A stretch of DNA of 64,000 nucleotides, from the NCBI GenBank assembly GCA_030704225.1, contig CP131915.1, positions 2,480,001 to 2,544,000 on the forward strand. The letters are read 5' to 3'. Source of the stretch: Kosakonia sp. H02. GTDB taxonomy: Bacteria; Pseudomonadota; Gammaproteobacteria; Enterobacterales; Enterobacteriaceae. A program made the position numbers and the translations under genes. Below are positions 1 through 9,026 of the stretch, one piece after another. Position 1 is the stretch's first letter. Each line of letters starts with the position of its first letter. The notes beneath the pieces were generated by a model. The model did not search any database. It worked only from the letters and a program-made list of their open reading frames with translations, and was not told where the DNA came from.

Positions 1-1
1 G

Positions 2-613
2 CTGGAAGTTAACCCGGCGTTATTTTACAGCCGGACGCGCAATGACCACTATTTTGCGCTGATCGATCCCAGCCGCAGCTTTGCCACCGTCACGGAAAAC
101 TTTGATACCGAAAGCAAAGGCGCAGAGCTTTCCGCAAGCTGGAAGCCCGATGCAGATGTGATGGTCAGCTTAGGTCTGGACTACACGCGGGCGACCATCA
201 CCAAACTGCCTGCTAACAGCCAGTCTGGCGGGCGTGAAGGTAACCGCATTCCCGACGTGCCGCTGTGGGGGGCATCGCTCGCGACGGATTATTCTCGCCC
301 CATGCAGCTTGCGGGCTTACCGGTGGTGCTCGATGCCAGCCTGAACTATCGCTACAGCAGCCAGCGGGAAGCCGATGTTGGCAATCATTTCAGGCTGGGC
401 GAGACCCATTTGCTCAATGCCCGTCTTGGGTTTAAAAGCCGCTGGGGCGATGCCTGGCTGTGGTCGACAAATCTGTTGAATCACCGCAGCCCGGTGTACG
501 GGTTCTACTTCCCGGCGCTGGCCCCGCAATATGGCGGAACAGGCCGGAGCGCGCACGTCGGCGCCCTTCGGGAGGGGCGAGTGGCGGGCATCAGCTACCA
601 GTATCATTTCTGA
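2..613 (+). CDS. TonB-dependent receptor, C-terminal part (5' end outside window)
   Basis: The reading frame is open from the window edge and ends in TGA. The protein shows alternating amphipathic strands and ends ...SYQYHF, with the terminal aromatic residue usual for outer-membrane beta-barrels. The composition (LNYRYSSQRE, LLNARLGFK, TNLLNHRSPVYG) matches the last strands of a TonB-dependent receptor. About 203 residues remain, so the plug domain and most of the barrel are missing. It lies 69 bp upstream of a Ni/Co transporter gene on the same strand, so a metal or metal-chelate ligand is possible, but this is inference only. Transport would be across the outer membrane, powered by TonB-ExbBD. 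Confidence 0.85.
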   Translation: MEVNPALFYSRTRNDHYFALIDPSRSFATVTENFDTESKGAELSASWKPDADVMVSLGLDYTRATITKLPANSQSGGREGNRIPDVPLWGASLATDYSRPMQLAGLPVVLDASLNYRYSSQREADVGNHFRLGETHLLNARLGFKSRWGDAWLWSTNLLNHRSPVYGFYFPALAPQYGGTGRSAHVGALREGRVAGISYQYHF

Positions 614-682
614 GTAAGCCCGCTGGAGCCTGGGGTATTCACCACCTATACTCCGGGTATTACCCCTTAACTCCGTACGACT

Positions 683-1630
683 ATGTCCACGCATCTTCTC
701 ACCCGTGACTGGCGCTTGCCCGCGGCGTTTACGCTGCTGGCAGCCGCGCTGGCCGCAGCCTTCACCCTGCATGCCCACTGGGGCGCGTTTTTACAGTGGT
801 GCCTGGCCACGCAAATCACCCTGCACCGCTATCTGGTGATGTACCTGCTGCAACTGAATAACCACCAGTACAGCGGCGGGTTGTGGCTGCTGACCGGCGC
901 GTTTTTTTACGGCGTGCTGCACGCCATTGGGCCGGGGCACGGCAAATTTATCGTCACCACGTATCTGAGCACCAATAAAGAGAGCGAAACCGCCGCGCAC
1001 GTAATTCCGGTGCTCGGCAGCCTGCTGCAAGGGGTGAGCGCCATCCTGTTCGTGTTTATCCTGGCGATCGGGTTTAACCTTGCCTCGGGGGATCTCAGCG
1101 AAAGCCGCTGGTATGTGGAGAAGGTCAGCGCGGTGTTGATTGGCGGCTTTGGCGCCTACGTTATCTGGCAGGCGATGAAAAGCCTCAAGCCGCACAAGTT
1201 GACTATTCACGCCATCTCCCACGCCCATAGCGATAGCTGCGGCTGCGGCCATCACGGCGTCGGGGCAACGCCTCACGGCGACTGGAAAACGCGTCTTGGG
1301 GTGATTTTGGCTATCGGCGCGCGCCCGTGCAGCGGGGCGATTATGATTTTGCTCTTCTCCAACGCGCTCGGCATTGTCAGTTGGGGAATTGCAGCGGTAA
1401 TGACAATGGCGTTCGGCACGGCGCTGTCGATTATGGGGCTGTCGCTGGCGGTGCGTTATGCCCGCAACCGGACGGCAGCCTTTTTTGGCAGCGATTCATC
1501 TCAGTTAAGCGGGTTAATACCGGTACTGAAAATCGCCGGTGGCGTGGCGTTAATACTGTTTGCGCTGGTGCTGTTTTTAACGGTGATCCCGGTGAGCGCG
1601 AACGGGGATTATATTGCGGCGGGATGTTAA
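683..1630 (+). CDS. NicO-family nickel/cobalt transporter (RcnA-like)
   Basis: This 315-residue inner-membrane protein has six or more hydrophobic segments. It carries the NicO signatures HAIGPGHGK (about residues 80-88) and GARPCSGAI (about 213-221). Between them is a metal-binding-type loop rich in His and Cys (HAHSDSCGCGHH). The NicO/RcnA family moves Ni2+ or Co2+ and most RcnA-like members are exporters; direction cannot be read from sequence. The gene follows the TonB receptor with no clear terminator between them and ends at a strong hairpin shared with the convergent proP. No RcnR-like regulator is next to it. Confidence 0.85.
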   Translation: MSTHLLTRDWRLPAAFTLLAAALAAAFTLHAHWGAFLQWCLATQITLHRYLVMYLLQLNNHQYSGGLWLLTGAFFYGVLHAIGPGHGKFIVTTYLSTNKESETAAHVIPVLGSLLQGVSAILFVFILAIGFNLASGDLSESRWYVEKVSAVLIGGFGAYVIWQAMKSLKPHKLTIHAISHAHSDSCGCGHHGVGATPHGDWKTRLGVILAIGARPCSGAIMILLFSNALGIVSWGIAAVMTMAFGTALSIMGLSLAVRYARNRTAAFFGSDSSQLSGLIPVLKIAGGVALILFALVLFLTVIPVSANGDYIAAGC

Positions 1631-1632
1631 AA

Positions 1633-1662
1633 AAACCCGGAGGGCGCTGCCTTCCGGGTTTC
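1633..1662. terminator. Bidirectional terminator between the NicO gene and proP
   Basis: An inverted repeat, AAACCCGGAGG / CCTTCCGGGTTT, lies directly after the NicO stop codon. A-rich sequence on the left and T-rich sequence on the right fit intrinsic termination in both directions for the two convergent genes. Confidence 0.75.
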
Positions 1663-1668
1663 GTTTAA

Positions 1669-3171
1669 TTACTCGTTAATTTTCGGATGCTGCTGTACCA
1701 GCCGCGTGCGCTTTTCCTGCAACTGCGCAATCTCTTCGTCGAGATCTTCGATTTTCTGCTCGATGTTATCGTGATGCTCCTGCAAGATTTCCCGCGCTTC
1801 CTGGATATCCGACGCCGCCGGGGTCGCCCCTTTCAGCGGCAGATTCGCCGTCTCTTTCATCGTCAGGCCGGTCAGTAAACCAATGGCGGCAATCACCATC
1901 AGATAGTAGGCCGGCATCATCAGGTTTTCTGAGCTTTCTACCATCCAAGCCGTCAGGGTCGGTGTCAGGCCCGCAATCAGGATCGAAATATTAAAGGCGC
2001 TGGCCAGCGCGCTATAACGGATGTGCGTCGGGAACATCGCGGGTAGCGTTGAGGCCATCACGCCGGTAAAGCAGTTAAGGATCACCGCCAACAGCAGCAG
2101 CCCGGCGAAAATCAGGCCAATCACATTACTGTTAATCATAATGAAAGCCGGGATCGCCAGCGCAAACAGCGCCACGCTGCCCAGGATCACAAACGGGCGG
2201 CGACCAAAGCGGTCACTTAACAGCCCCATAATCGGCTGCACAAACAACATGCCGATCATGATGGCGATAATAATCAGCACCCCGTGATCTTCAGAGTAGT
2301 GCAGGTTGTGCGACAGGTAGCTTGGCATGTACGTCAACAGCATGTAGTAGGTGACGTTGGTAGAGATAACCAGGCCGATACAGGTCAACAGGCTACGCCA
2401 GTGTTTGCTGGCAATCTCTTTAAAGGAGACGCGCGGCCCTTCCTGTAGCCCTTCACGATCGCCCTGCTCCAGCTTATCGACATGCTGCTGGAACGCCGGG
2501 GTCTCTTCCAATGCATGGCGCAGATAAAGACCAATCAGACCCAACGGCAGCGCAAGGAAGAACGGAATACGCCAGCCCCAACTGAGGAAGTTCTCTTCGC
2601 CGACAATCGTAGAAAGCAGTACCACCACGCCCGCGCCGAGCACAAAGCCCGCAATCGAACCGAAATCCAGCCAGCTTCCCATAAAGCCACGTTTGCGGTC
2701 CGGGGAGTATTCCGCCACAAAAATAGAAGCACCGGTATATTCGCCGCCGACGGAGAAGCCCTGCGCCATCTTACACAGCAGCAGCAGGATCGGCGCCCAG
2801 ATGCCAATCGTGGCATACGACGGAATCAGCCCGATACAGAAGGTACTGATGGACATGATCACGATGGTGATAGCGAGAATTTTTTGCCGTCCGTATTTAT
2901 CGCCCAGCATACCGAAGAACAGGCCACCGAGCGGGCGAATTAAGAACGGAACGGAGAAGGTCCCAAGCGCGGCAATCATCTGCACGCTGGGGTTGGCATC
3001 GGGGAAGAACACTTTACCCAGTGCGTAGGCCACAAAACCATAAACACCGAAGTCGAACCACTCCATGGCGTTACCCAGAGAGGCTGCGGTTATGGCTTTG
3101 CGCAATTTTGCATCGTCGATAATGGTGACGTCACGAAGGGTAATTGGTTTTATTTTTTTCTTTTTTAACAT
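1669..3171 (-). CDS. proP: ProP proline/glycine-betaine:H+ symporter
   Basis: ProP is an osmosensing major-facilitator symporter that imports proline, glycine betaine and related osmoprotectants. The 500-residue length equals E. coli ProP. The MFS loop motif GDKYGRQK and its repeat SDRFGRRP are present with twelve hydrophobic segments. The last 45 residues or so are charged and heptad-like (ILQEHHDNIEQKIEDLDEEI), the antiparallel coiled coil that tunes osmotic activation. The start MLKKKKIKPITLRDVTIID matches the family. A perfect CRP site lies about 185 bp upstream of the start, consistent with the known CRP control of proP in E. coli. Confidence 0.97.
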   Translation of the reverse strand: MLKKKKIKPITLRDVTIIDDAKLRKAITAASLGNAMEWFDFGVYGFVAYALGKVFFPDANPSVQMIAALGTFSVPFLIRPLGGLFFGMLGDKYGRQKILAITIVIMSISTFCIGLIPSYATIGIWAPILLLLCKMAQGFSVGGEYTGASIFVAEYSPDRKRGFMGSWLDFGSIAGFVLGAGVVVLLSTIVGEENFLSWGWRIPFFLALPLGLIGLYLRHALEETPAFQQHVDKLEQGDREGLQEGPRVSFKEIASKHWRSLLTCIGLVISTNVTYYMLLTYMPSYLSHNLHYSEDHGVLIIIAIMIGMLFVQPIMGLLSDRFGRRPFVILGSVALFALAIPAFIMINSNVIGLIFAGLLLLAVILNCFTGVMASTLPAMFPTHIRYSALASAFNISILIAGLTPTLTAWMVESSENLMMPAYYLMVIAAIGLLTGLTMKETANLPLKGATPAASDIQEAREILQEHHDNIEQKIEDLDEEIAQLQEKRTRLVQQHPKINE

Positions 3172-3354
3172 GCATGTATTCCTCTTTAGACTTTCGCCCT
3201 GAACCGCCCGGCTCTCATTCCCTTCAGGCGTTTTTGCGGCTTCTTAGCCTTTCTGTTCAAGCGTAGCAGGTTTACTTACACAGGCTGCTCAAAGCCTGTA
3301 CAACCGAACCATTTGGGCAGTGAATAACCCGGTTACCCTAACAGAGTTAAAAAA

Positions 3355-3370
3355 TGTGATCAAATTCACA
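3355..3370. promoter_or_regulatory. CRP binding site, perfect TGTGA-N6-TCACA
   Basis: The sequence TGTGATCAAATTCACA matches the CRP consensus half-sites exactly. It lies about 185 bp upstream of proP and about 325 bp upstream of kdgT. E. coli proP P1 is known to be CRP-regulated from a comparable distance, so proP is the likelier target. Confidence 0.8.
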
Positions 3371-3522
3371 TAGTTTTAACTTGCGACAATTACCGCTTGT
3401 TTTTACCACTTTTCTCACGCCGTTCTGACCAGCAAAAAATTGCGCTTTTTTACAACTTATTCACAGCAAAAATAAATAAAGAAACATTGATAAATCTTTA
3501 CGTGGAATATGTGATCGAGATA

Positions 3523-3543
3523 ACTAAAACAATGTTTCATTCT
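3523..3543. promoter_or_regulatory. KdgR-like operator upstream of kdgT
   Basis: The stretch ACTAAAACAATGTTTCATTCT closely resembles the palindromic KdgR box (AAATGAAACATTGTTTCATTT, recalled from pectinolytic enterobacteria). It is about 150 bp upstream of a 2-keto-3-deoxygluconate permease gene, a classical KdgR target. A second, weaker match (core AAGAAACATTGATAAAT) lies at 3476-3496. The assignment is by eye. Confidence 0.55.
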
Positions 3544-3695
3544 TATTGAATAGATATTCCAAAGTAAGCATGATACGTCCTCAAACAGCAGCGCGAAGAA
3601 AGCTCTGATAACTGAATGCTTTAACACATTGAAACTACGAAATATTAATTTTTAGCTTCCTCGTTCATTTCGATGACGAGCAGTGAGGATTCATT

Positions 3696-4694
3696 ATGAA
3701 AATCAAGGCCACAATTGAACGTATTCCCGGCGGGATGATGTTGGTTCCGCTGCTGTTAGGCGCAATTATGAATACCCTGGCACCGGACACCGGTGCTTAT
3801 TTTGGTTCTTTCACCAAAGGCATGATTAGCGGCACGGTGCCGATTCTGGCGGTATGGTTTTTTTGTATTGGCGCATCGATTGATTTACGTGCAACCGGAA
3901 CGGTACTGCGCAAATCCGGCACGCTGGTGCTGACCAAAATCGCCGTGGCCTGGGTGGTAGCGATGATTGCCGCCTCCTTTATTCCTGATACCGGCATCCA
4001 GACCGGTTTCTTCGCCGGGATTTCCGTGCTGGCGATCGTCTCGGCAATGGATATGACCAACGGCGGTCTGTATGCCAGCCTGATGAACCAGTACGGCAGT
4101 AAAGAAGAGTCTGGCGCGTTCGTGTTGATGTCGCTGGAATCTGGCCCGCTGATGACCATGGTTATTCTCGGTTCTGCGGGTCTGGCCTCTTTTGAGCCGC
4201 ACCACTTTGTCGGCGCGGTGCTGCCGTTTCTGATTGGTTTTGCGCTCGGTAACCTCGATCACGACCTGCGCGCCTTCTTCAGCAAAGCGACGCCGGTACT
4301 GATCCCGTTCTTCGGTTTCGCGCTGGGTAACACCATCAACCTGAGCGTGATTATGGATACCGGTCTGCTGGGTATTTTCTTAGGCGTGGCGGTGATCATC
4401 ATCACCGGTATTCCGTTGATTATCGCCGACCGCGTGATTGGCGGCGGTAACGGTACGGCGGGCGTGGCTGCCTCTTCCGCCGCGGGTGCGGCAGTCGCAA
4501 ACCCGGTGATTATCGCGCAGATTAACCCGGCCTTTGAACCGGTTGCCGCAAGCGCAACGGCGCTGGTGGCCGCGAGTGTGATTGTCACCGCCATTCTGGT
4601 GCCGATTATCACTGCGCTGTATGCGAAACGCTTTGGTAACGTACCTGCCCCGGCAAACGCAGCAGAAACCGCCGCCGGGTCTGCCAGCCACTAA
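3696..4694 (+). CDS. kdgT: 2-keto-3-deoxygluconate:H+ permease KdgT
   Basis: This 332-residue protein has about ten hydrophobic segments and the KdgT-family N-terminus (IERIPGGMMLVPLLLGAIMNTL). The Gly/Ala-rich stretch GNGTAGVAASSAAGAAVANP near residue 260 is typical of the family. It should import 2-keto-3-deoxygluconate from pectin or alginate breakdown. It sits between proP and yjcZ, where E. coli has no such gene, so it appears to be a lineage insertion. KdgR-like boxes precede it. Its stop codon overlaps that of convergent yjcZ, with no obvious terminator between them. Confidence 0.92.
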   Translation: MKIKATIERIPGGMMLVPLLLGAIMNTLAPDTGAYFGSFTKGMISGTVPILAVWFFCIGASIDLRATGTVLRKSGTLVLTKIAVAWVVAMIAASFIPDTGIQTGFFAGISVLAIVSAMDMTNGGLYASLMNQYGSKEESGAFVLMSLESGPLMTMVILGSAGLASFEPHHFVGAVLPFLIGFALGNLDHDLRAFFSKATPVLIPFFGFALGNTINLSVIMDTGLLGIFLGVAVIIITGIPLIIADRVIGGGNGTAGVAASSAAGAAVANPVIIAQINPAFEPVAASATALVAASVIVTAILVPIITALYAKRFGNVPAPANAAETAAGSASH

Positions 4695-5563
4695 CGGTCG
4701 TCGAATATCTCATCAACCATCGCCGTGGCGATACGGGATGCCGAGCAAAGTCTTGGCATCCCCAGCGCCACGGTTTGCCAGCTCTGCGTGACCGACCAGC
4801 AAATCGGGTGGCGTTCGGCATCACTCCAGTCGCCCAGCCAGCCGAGCAGATCTTTGTAATCCATCAATCCCGGTGTTGAAGGCGTTGCCAGCCATTGATG
4901 GTAGAAATGGCGCGTCGCCACAGACGCATGAATACCCTGCGCCAGAAAATCGGCCGCCATGGCGCGCAGATTATCTTTCAGCATCGACGCCACATCATTA
5001 TTGGCTAAGCGACAGGCGTCACCGAACGCGCCCCAGCGCAGCTCTTCCAGCGCGATATAACAGCGCCCGGCCATCGACCAGCCGTCGTAACTGCCCGCAC
5101 GCCAGTGAGCAAAAACTTGTTCGCTGTGATCTCCCGCCTGCACCGCCAGGCCGCGCTGAGTCAGCGCTTTCTCTTTGAATGCCGTGCGCTGGCTAAAGTG
5201 CTTTACCAGTTCGTCGTATTGCTGTTGCGCACCGGGCGTGGCGCTTGCCGGGCGGTGCTGCATGGCGTGCAGCCGTTCGGTGATGCGCGTTAATGCCAGG
5301 TGACCGGGGTCAAGCATGCTGGTCAGTTTTTCCGCCAGCCCTAAGCGCAACGCATCGTTTTCATTGAGCATGCCGGACATCGCCCACGGGCGAAGCTGGG
5401 TTTGCGCCACTATCTCCTGCGCCAGCCGTTCACGAAACACCTGCTGTTGCGGCACGTCTGGCATCTGGCGTGCCGCGTCCGCGCCTTGTACCAAATCGAC
5501 GATAAATTTTGGATGAATACACTCCAGAACGCGGGCTGGCCCGTCCAGTAATTGATTTTTCAT
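4691..5563 (-). CDS. yjcZ: YjcZ / RdcB-type protein, partner of CrfC
   Basis: This 290-residue soluble protein is similar in length and position to E. coli YjcZ, which is always beside crfC (yjdA). The family is now annotated as a diguanylate cyclase regulator (RdcB); I recall this from the literature and cannot show it from sequence. No catalytic motif is evident. The start codon overlaps the crfC stop as ATGA, so the two are translationally coupled and probably act together. Its stop codon overlaps the convergent kdgT stop. Confidence 0.85.
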   Translation of the reverse strand: MKNQLLDGPARVLECIHPKFIVDLVQGADAARQMPDVPQQQVFRERLAQEIVAQTQLRPWAMSGMLNENDALRLGLAEKLTSMLDPGHLALTRITERLHAMQHRPASATPGAQQQYDELVKHFSQRTAFKEKALTQRGLAVQAGDHSEQVFAHWRAGSYDGWSMAGRCYIALEELRWGAFGDACRLANNDVASMLKDNLRAMAADFLAQGIHASVATRHFYHQWLATPSTPGLMDYKDLLGWLGDWSDAERHPICWSVTQSWQTVALGMPRLCSASRIATAMVDEIFDDR

Positions 5564-7914
5564 GGTAATTCTGCCGCGAATAGGGTTTGAATATCGTCGC
5601 GTAACAGACGCGCGTCCTCATGGATCCAGTTCGCCGTCCTGATGCAGTGTTGCAGATGCTGTCGCATGGCCGTCACAGAGGATTCGTTTTGCTGGCGGAT
5701 AGCCAGACTGTTACGCAAACTCTCCTGCAACGCGGTGAGACTTAACGAAAACTCAGCAAAAAAGGTGGCCATTCCCGCCGTCACGGACACATCAACCTGC
5801 GCGTTTAACGCTTTGCGAATTTGCTCGCAAAAATGCGCGACATGGTCGATCAACTTTTGGTGCAGCGCACCAACGTCAATCACATAGCGGGTGCGGGTGG
5901 CAACATAATCATCCCAGCCCCAACTGGGGTTATTCAGCCAGCGCGACACCGTTTCTCGCACGCTGCCGGGGCGGCTTGCCTGCGCGGCGGTGGTCTCCTG
6001 GGGGGCAATCGCATTGCTGAACAGCGCGCGGGTATTAAAATTCAGCGCGCTCGACTGGAACGCCGGGAAGGAGATCCGCGCCCGGAAACCGGTATGACTC
6101 AACTCTTCTTTGATCCGCGTTTCGATGGGACGCATCGCATCATTTAACGCACGGGTCAGAATGTTTTCCAGCTCATCAAAACGCAGCGCCAGCTCGCGGC
6201 TGATACGCTCCTGCGCCGCCAGTAAAATGGTTTCACAGGCCGAGCGGATTTTGCTTAAAGCCACCTGCGCCTGGCCTTCGTTTTCCAGCACTAACTGACC
6301 GGGGCTGAAATGTTCATCAAGGCGCAAATCCGCCTGACTTTCGTTCGCCATCGCCATTAACTGACCATCATGAAACCAGGCATCAATGGCTTCGACAATC
6401 TCAAACTGCTGGCCGTGGATAAAAATGTCCGCCGCCGCCAGCGCCTCTTCCACTTCATGCTCCACTTCGTCGCTGACACGCGCCTGGCAAGTGCGCAGCA
6501 GCGCCATGTCCTCTTCCAGCCGGGTGATATTTTGTTCCAGCTTTTCATAAGCCACGGTCAGCCCCTGGTAGCGAAAATCCAGATATTCACGGGCGCTTTG
6601 GGTGTAATTCAATAACTTATGCGAGGCGGAGCGCAGTGCATACAGCGAGGCATTGGCGTGAGCGGCATGAAGTAATTTGCGGATCGGCTGCTCAAACAGC
6701 GAATCCTCCCACAGCAAATTGGCCGCATGGTGAATGTGTTCAATATCATCCAGATCGGCAGAACGCCAGCGGCGACCGAGCGCCGCTTCGGCAAAATCCT
6801 GCACCCACGGCTGCGCTTGTGGATCCGGCAACCGACCGTTGTTTTGCAGCTCATGACGCGCACGGTTCGCCAGATAGCCCCACATGGAAGAGACCGGGAA
6901 AATCTGCGCCGGGTTGATATTGCCTTTCATCAGCGTGCCGGAAATCAGCGCCCTGACCTGATCTTCGTCGTCGCTGTTTCTGTCCTTTTGATCAAACTTA
7001 TTCACCAGCGCATACAGCGGCACCGAGCGGCCAACGGCAGAGATGGCGCGGCGGACCTCTTCATCAGAAATGGATTTCAGTTGCGTGTAATCCATAACCG
7101 CCAGCACCGCCGAGGCGCGGGCCAGTTGCTCGTTAAGCATCTTCTGCAAATGCGGCTGTCCGGCTTCGTTCGGCCCCGGCGTATCAAGCAGCGTCAATTG
7201 GCCGAGTTGCTTATCCAGCCCCGCCAGATGCACGAACTCCACTTCAATCACCGGAATATGTTCAATCGCCGCATAGGCGGAGAAGGGAAAGTCGACGTCC
7301 AGCGCTTTGGATAAACGCACTAAGTCGTTGAGGCTTTTTAAGCAGTGAAATATGGGTTGCGCGCCGAGGTAGTGTTTATCAAACGCATCCCCTTGCGCAA
7401 TGCGCGCCAGCAGCGTGGCCATGTCGCGATCGATCTCAATTTTTTGCGCCAGCTTCTCGCGGTCATAGTTGAACAAACGTGTTTGCAACTGCTGCGCAAG
7501 CGCATCAATTGGCCCGACGTGGGAGAAGTGCAAAATAGGCTCTTTCTGACCCGGCGTATGGCGAATTAACGTCGGCAGCGCCGTCATCGGTCGGTTGCGG
7601 TTGGGCAACACTTCCGTACCCACAATCGCGTTGATCGTGGTTGATTTGCCTGCTTTCATGGTGCCGACAATCGCCAGCACCATCTCCAGCCGGGTAATTT
7701 TGCGTAATTCGTTTTGCAAAGTGGCCTGTTGCGCCTCAACGCCGCGCGCGCTGAAATGCAAAGGCAACACGTTGGTTTTTTCCGGCTGCCCGAGTGCGCT
7801 TGTTTCATCAAACGTTGCGGCCGGCATTTGTTTTAGCGCCAGGAGATTATGCAAAGAAAGTTGTAAAAGCCTTTCTGCTTCCTGGCTTAATTCGAAAATT
7901 GTTTGTGTGTGCAT
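5560..7914 (-). CDS. crfC: CrfC (YjdA) dynamin-like GTPase
   Basis: This 784-residue dynamin-family protein has P-loop GTMKAGKSTT (about residues 84-93), a G3 motif DTPGPNE and a G4 motif NKFD. Long helical stretches follow the GTPase domain. E. coli CrfC (742 residues) binds the DNA polymerase clamp and influences nucleoid and replisome positioning. The same family has also been linked to c-di-GMP control with its YjcZ partner. The copy is about 40 residues longer than my recollection of the E. coli protein, mainly in the C-terminal half. It is the first gene of a two-gene operon with yjcZ. Confidence 0.92.
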   Translation of the reverse strand: MHTQTIFELSQEAERLLQLSLHNLLALKQMPAATFDETSALGQPEKTNVLPLHFSARGVEAQQATLQNELRKITRLEMVLAIVGTMKAGKSTTINAIVGTEVLPNRNRPMTALPTLIRHTPGQKEPILHFSHVGPIDALAQQLQTRLFNYDREKLAQKIEIDRDMATLLARIAQGDAFDKHYLGAQPIFHCLKSLNDLVRLSKALDVDFPFSAYAAIEHIPVIEVEFVHLAGLDKQLGQLTLLDTPGPNEAGQPHLQKMLNEQLARASAVLAVMDYTQLKSISDEEVRRAISAVGRSVPLYALVNKFDQKDRNSDDEDQVRALISGTLMKGNINPAQIFPVSSMWGYLANRARHELQNNGRLPDPQAQPWVQDFAEAALGRRWRSADLDDIEHIHHAANLLWEDSLFEQPIRKLLHAAHANASLYALRSASHKLLNYTQSAREYLDFRYQGLTVAYEKLEQNITRLEEDMALLRTCQARVSDEVEHEVEEALAAADIFIHGQQFEIVEAIDAWFHDGQLMAMANESQADLRLDEHFSPGQLVLENEGQAQVALSKIRSACETILLAAQERISRELALRFDELENILTRALNDAMRPIETRIKEELSHTGFRARISFPAFQSSALNFNTRALFSNAIAPQETTAAQASRPGSVRETVSRWLNNPSWGWDDYVATRTRYVIDVGALHQKLIDHVAHFCEQIRKALNAQVDVSVTAGMATFFAEFSLSLTALQESLRNSLAIRQQNESSVTAMRQHLQHCIRTANWIHEDARLLRDDIQTLFAAELP

Positions 7915-8525
7915 GTTAAAAGTCTTTCCTTAACGCAAACTTACTTACTTTTATTTAGCCGGGTTGTTTTATTAGTGAAGTTACGGCTTTTATAATTACG
8001 TGTGGAAAATATTTTCAAAAAGATAAGCATCTGAAGATAATCAAGAAAATATATTAGTTTTCTCGCAAAAAAGGACAACGATAGCTCTCCGGTCATAAAA
8101 ACCAGAGAGTTAAAGCTTAGCGCATTTTCAGGAGTCGCCAGGATATATCATCATTTATTTACCCACCCAAAATGAGAGGCAATTATCAGCCAGGAATGGC
8201 GGGCTTAGCAGGCATGACAGTCTGGTTATCAAATAACACCGAATGCTGCCTGCCACCTTATATGAATTAGTAATTGCTGGCAATTTCCGCCAGCAATTAT
8301 TCTAAATATCTGCCATAAGTTCTTTCTCAATGATGCGGTGATATAAGCATCGCTTAACAGAATGGTTGGTTATGTCACGGACATCGCATTTTTATCTTTT
8401 TAGCGAAAAAAATAATAACAACGGCAATTGTACGGTTTTGCTGTATAATCGCGGCCTTTCAGGCTTTGTGCCTTTTGTGCCGGTTAACGCCCGGTTCTGT
8501 CTGCTCTTTTTTTGAGGTAAACCCT
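7915..8525. promoter_or_regulatory. Divergent crfC/yjdM intergenic region with a perfect hairpin
   Basis: This 611-bp spacer is AT-rich and contains no convincing gene. A perfect -10 hexamer TATAAT at 8444-8449 probably serves yjdM. An 11-bp perfect inverted repeat with a 7-base loop lies at 8271-8299, and a weaker G-U-containing hairpin at about 8090-8112. The spacer is longer than two promoters need, so a small RNA is possible but not shown. Confidence 0.45.
8271..8299. repeat. Perfect 11-bp inverted repeat in a non-coding spacer
   Basis: TAATTGCTGGC and its exact complement GCCAGCAATTA flank the loop AATTTCC. There is no strong T-run on either side, so it is not a standard intrinsic terminator. 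Its role is unknown. Confidence 0.6.
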
Positions 8526-8861
8526 ATGCAACTTCCCCACTGTCCCAAATGTCATTCCGAATATACGTATGAAGATAATGGCATGTTCATCTGCCCGGAA
8601 TGCGCCCATGAGTGGAACGATGCCGAACCCGCTCATGACGCCGATGAATTAATCGTCAAAGATGCGAACGGTAATCTGCTCGCCGATGGCGATAGCGTCA
8701 CCGTAATTAAGGACTTGAAAGTAAAAGGCAGTTCTTCAATGTTGAAGATCGGCACGAAGGTAAAAAATATTCGCCTGGTGGAAGGCGACCATAATATCGA
8801 CTGCAAAATCGATGGCTTCGGGCCAATGAAACTGAAATCGGAATTCGTTAAAAAGAACTGA
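8526..8861 (+). CDS. yjdM: YjdM (PhnA) zinc-ribbon protein
   Basis: This 111-residue protein is nearly identical to E. coli YjdM/PhnA. It has an N-terminal zinc ribbon (CPKC...CPEC, residues 6-9 and 23-26) and a C-terminal SH3-like barrel. Despite the old name it is not needed for C-P lyase; its cellular role is unclear. I chose the ATG at 8526 because GAGG lies 8 bases upstream and MQLPHCPKCHSEYTYEDNG aligns with the E. coli start. An in-frame upstream start at 8466 is not supported. A hairpin and T-run follow the gene. Confidence 0.95.
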   Translation: MQLPHCPKCHSEYTYEDNGMFICPECAHEWNDAEPAHDADELIVKDANGNLLADGDSVTVIKDLKVKGSSSMLKIGTKVKNIRLVEGDHNIDCKIDGFGPMKLKSEFVKKN

Positions 8862-8904
8862 TGATTCGCCAGGCGGTTTTTACCGCTTAGCCCCTGTCCG
8901 ACCC

Positions 8905-8930
8905 AAGGAGCCCTCTGCGGCTCCTTTTTC
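8905..8930 (+). terminator. Intrinsic terminator after yjdM
   Basis: An 8-bp perfect stem (AAGGAGCC / GGCTCCTT) with a 6-base loop is followed by TTTTT. Confidence 0.85.
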
Positions 8931-9026
8931 TTTATTCATCCCTTCGCAATCAATACATAACCGAATTGCAACATTTGCTCTGCACGATAGGACCACATTT
9001 TCTCATCCTGCGGGGCAATGATGACC

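Larger units (their letters stand above)
3172..3695. promoter_or_regulatory. Divergent proP/kdgT intergenic region
   Basis: This 524-bp AT-rich spacer separates the divergent proP and kdgT genes. It holds a perfect CRP palindrome (3355-3370) on the proP side and two KdgR-like boxes (3476-3496 and 3523-3543) on the kdgT side. No coding sequence is convincing here. The putative kdgT ribosome site is AGTGAGGA about 8 bases before the ATG. Confidence 0.6.

Noticed and set aside
8931..9026. Pho box upstream of phnF
   Set aside because: No convincing CTGTCAT-type direct repeat was found by eye.
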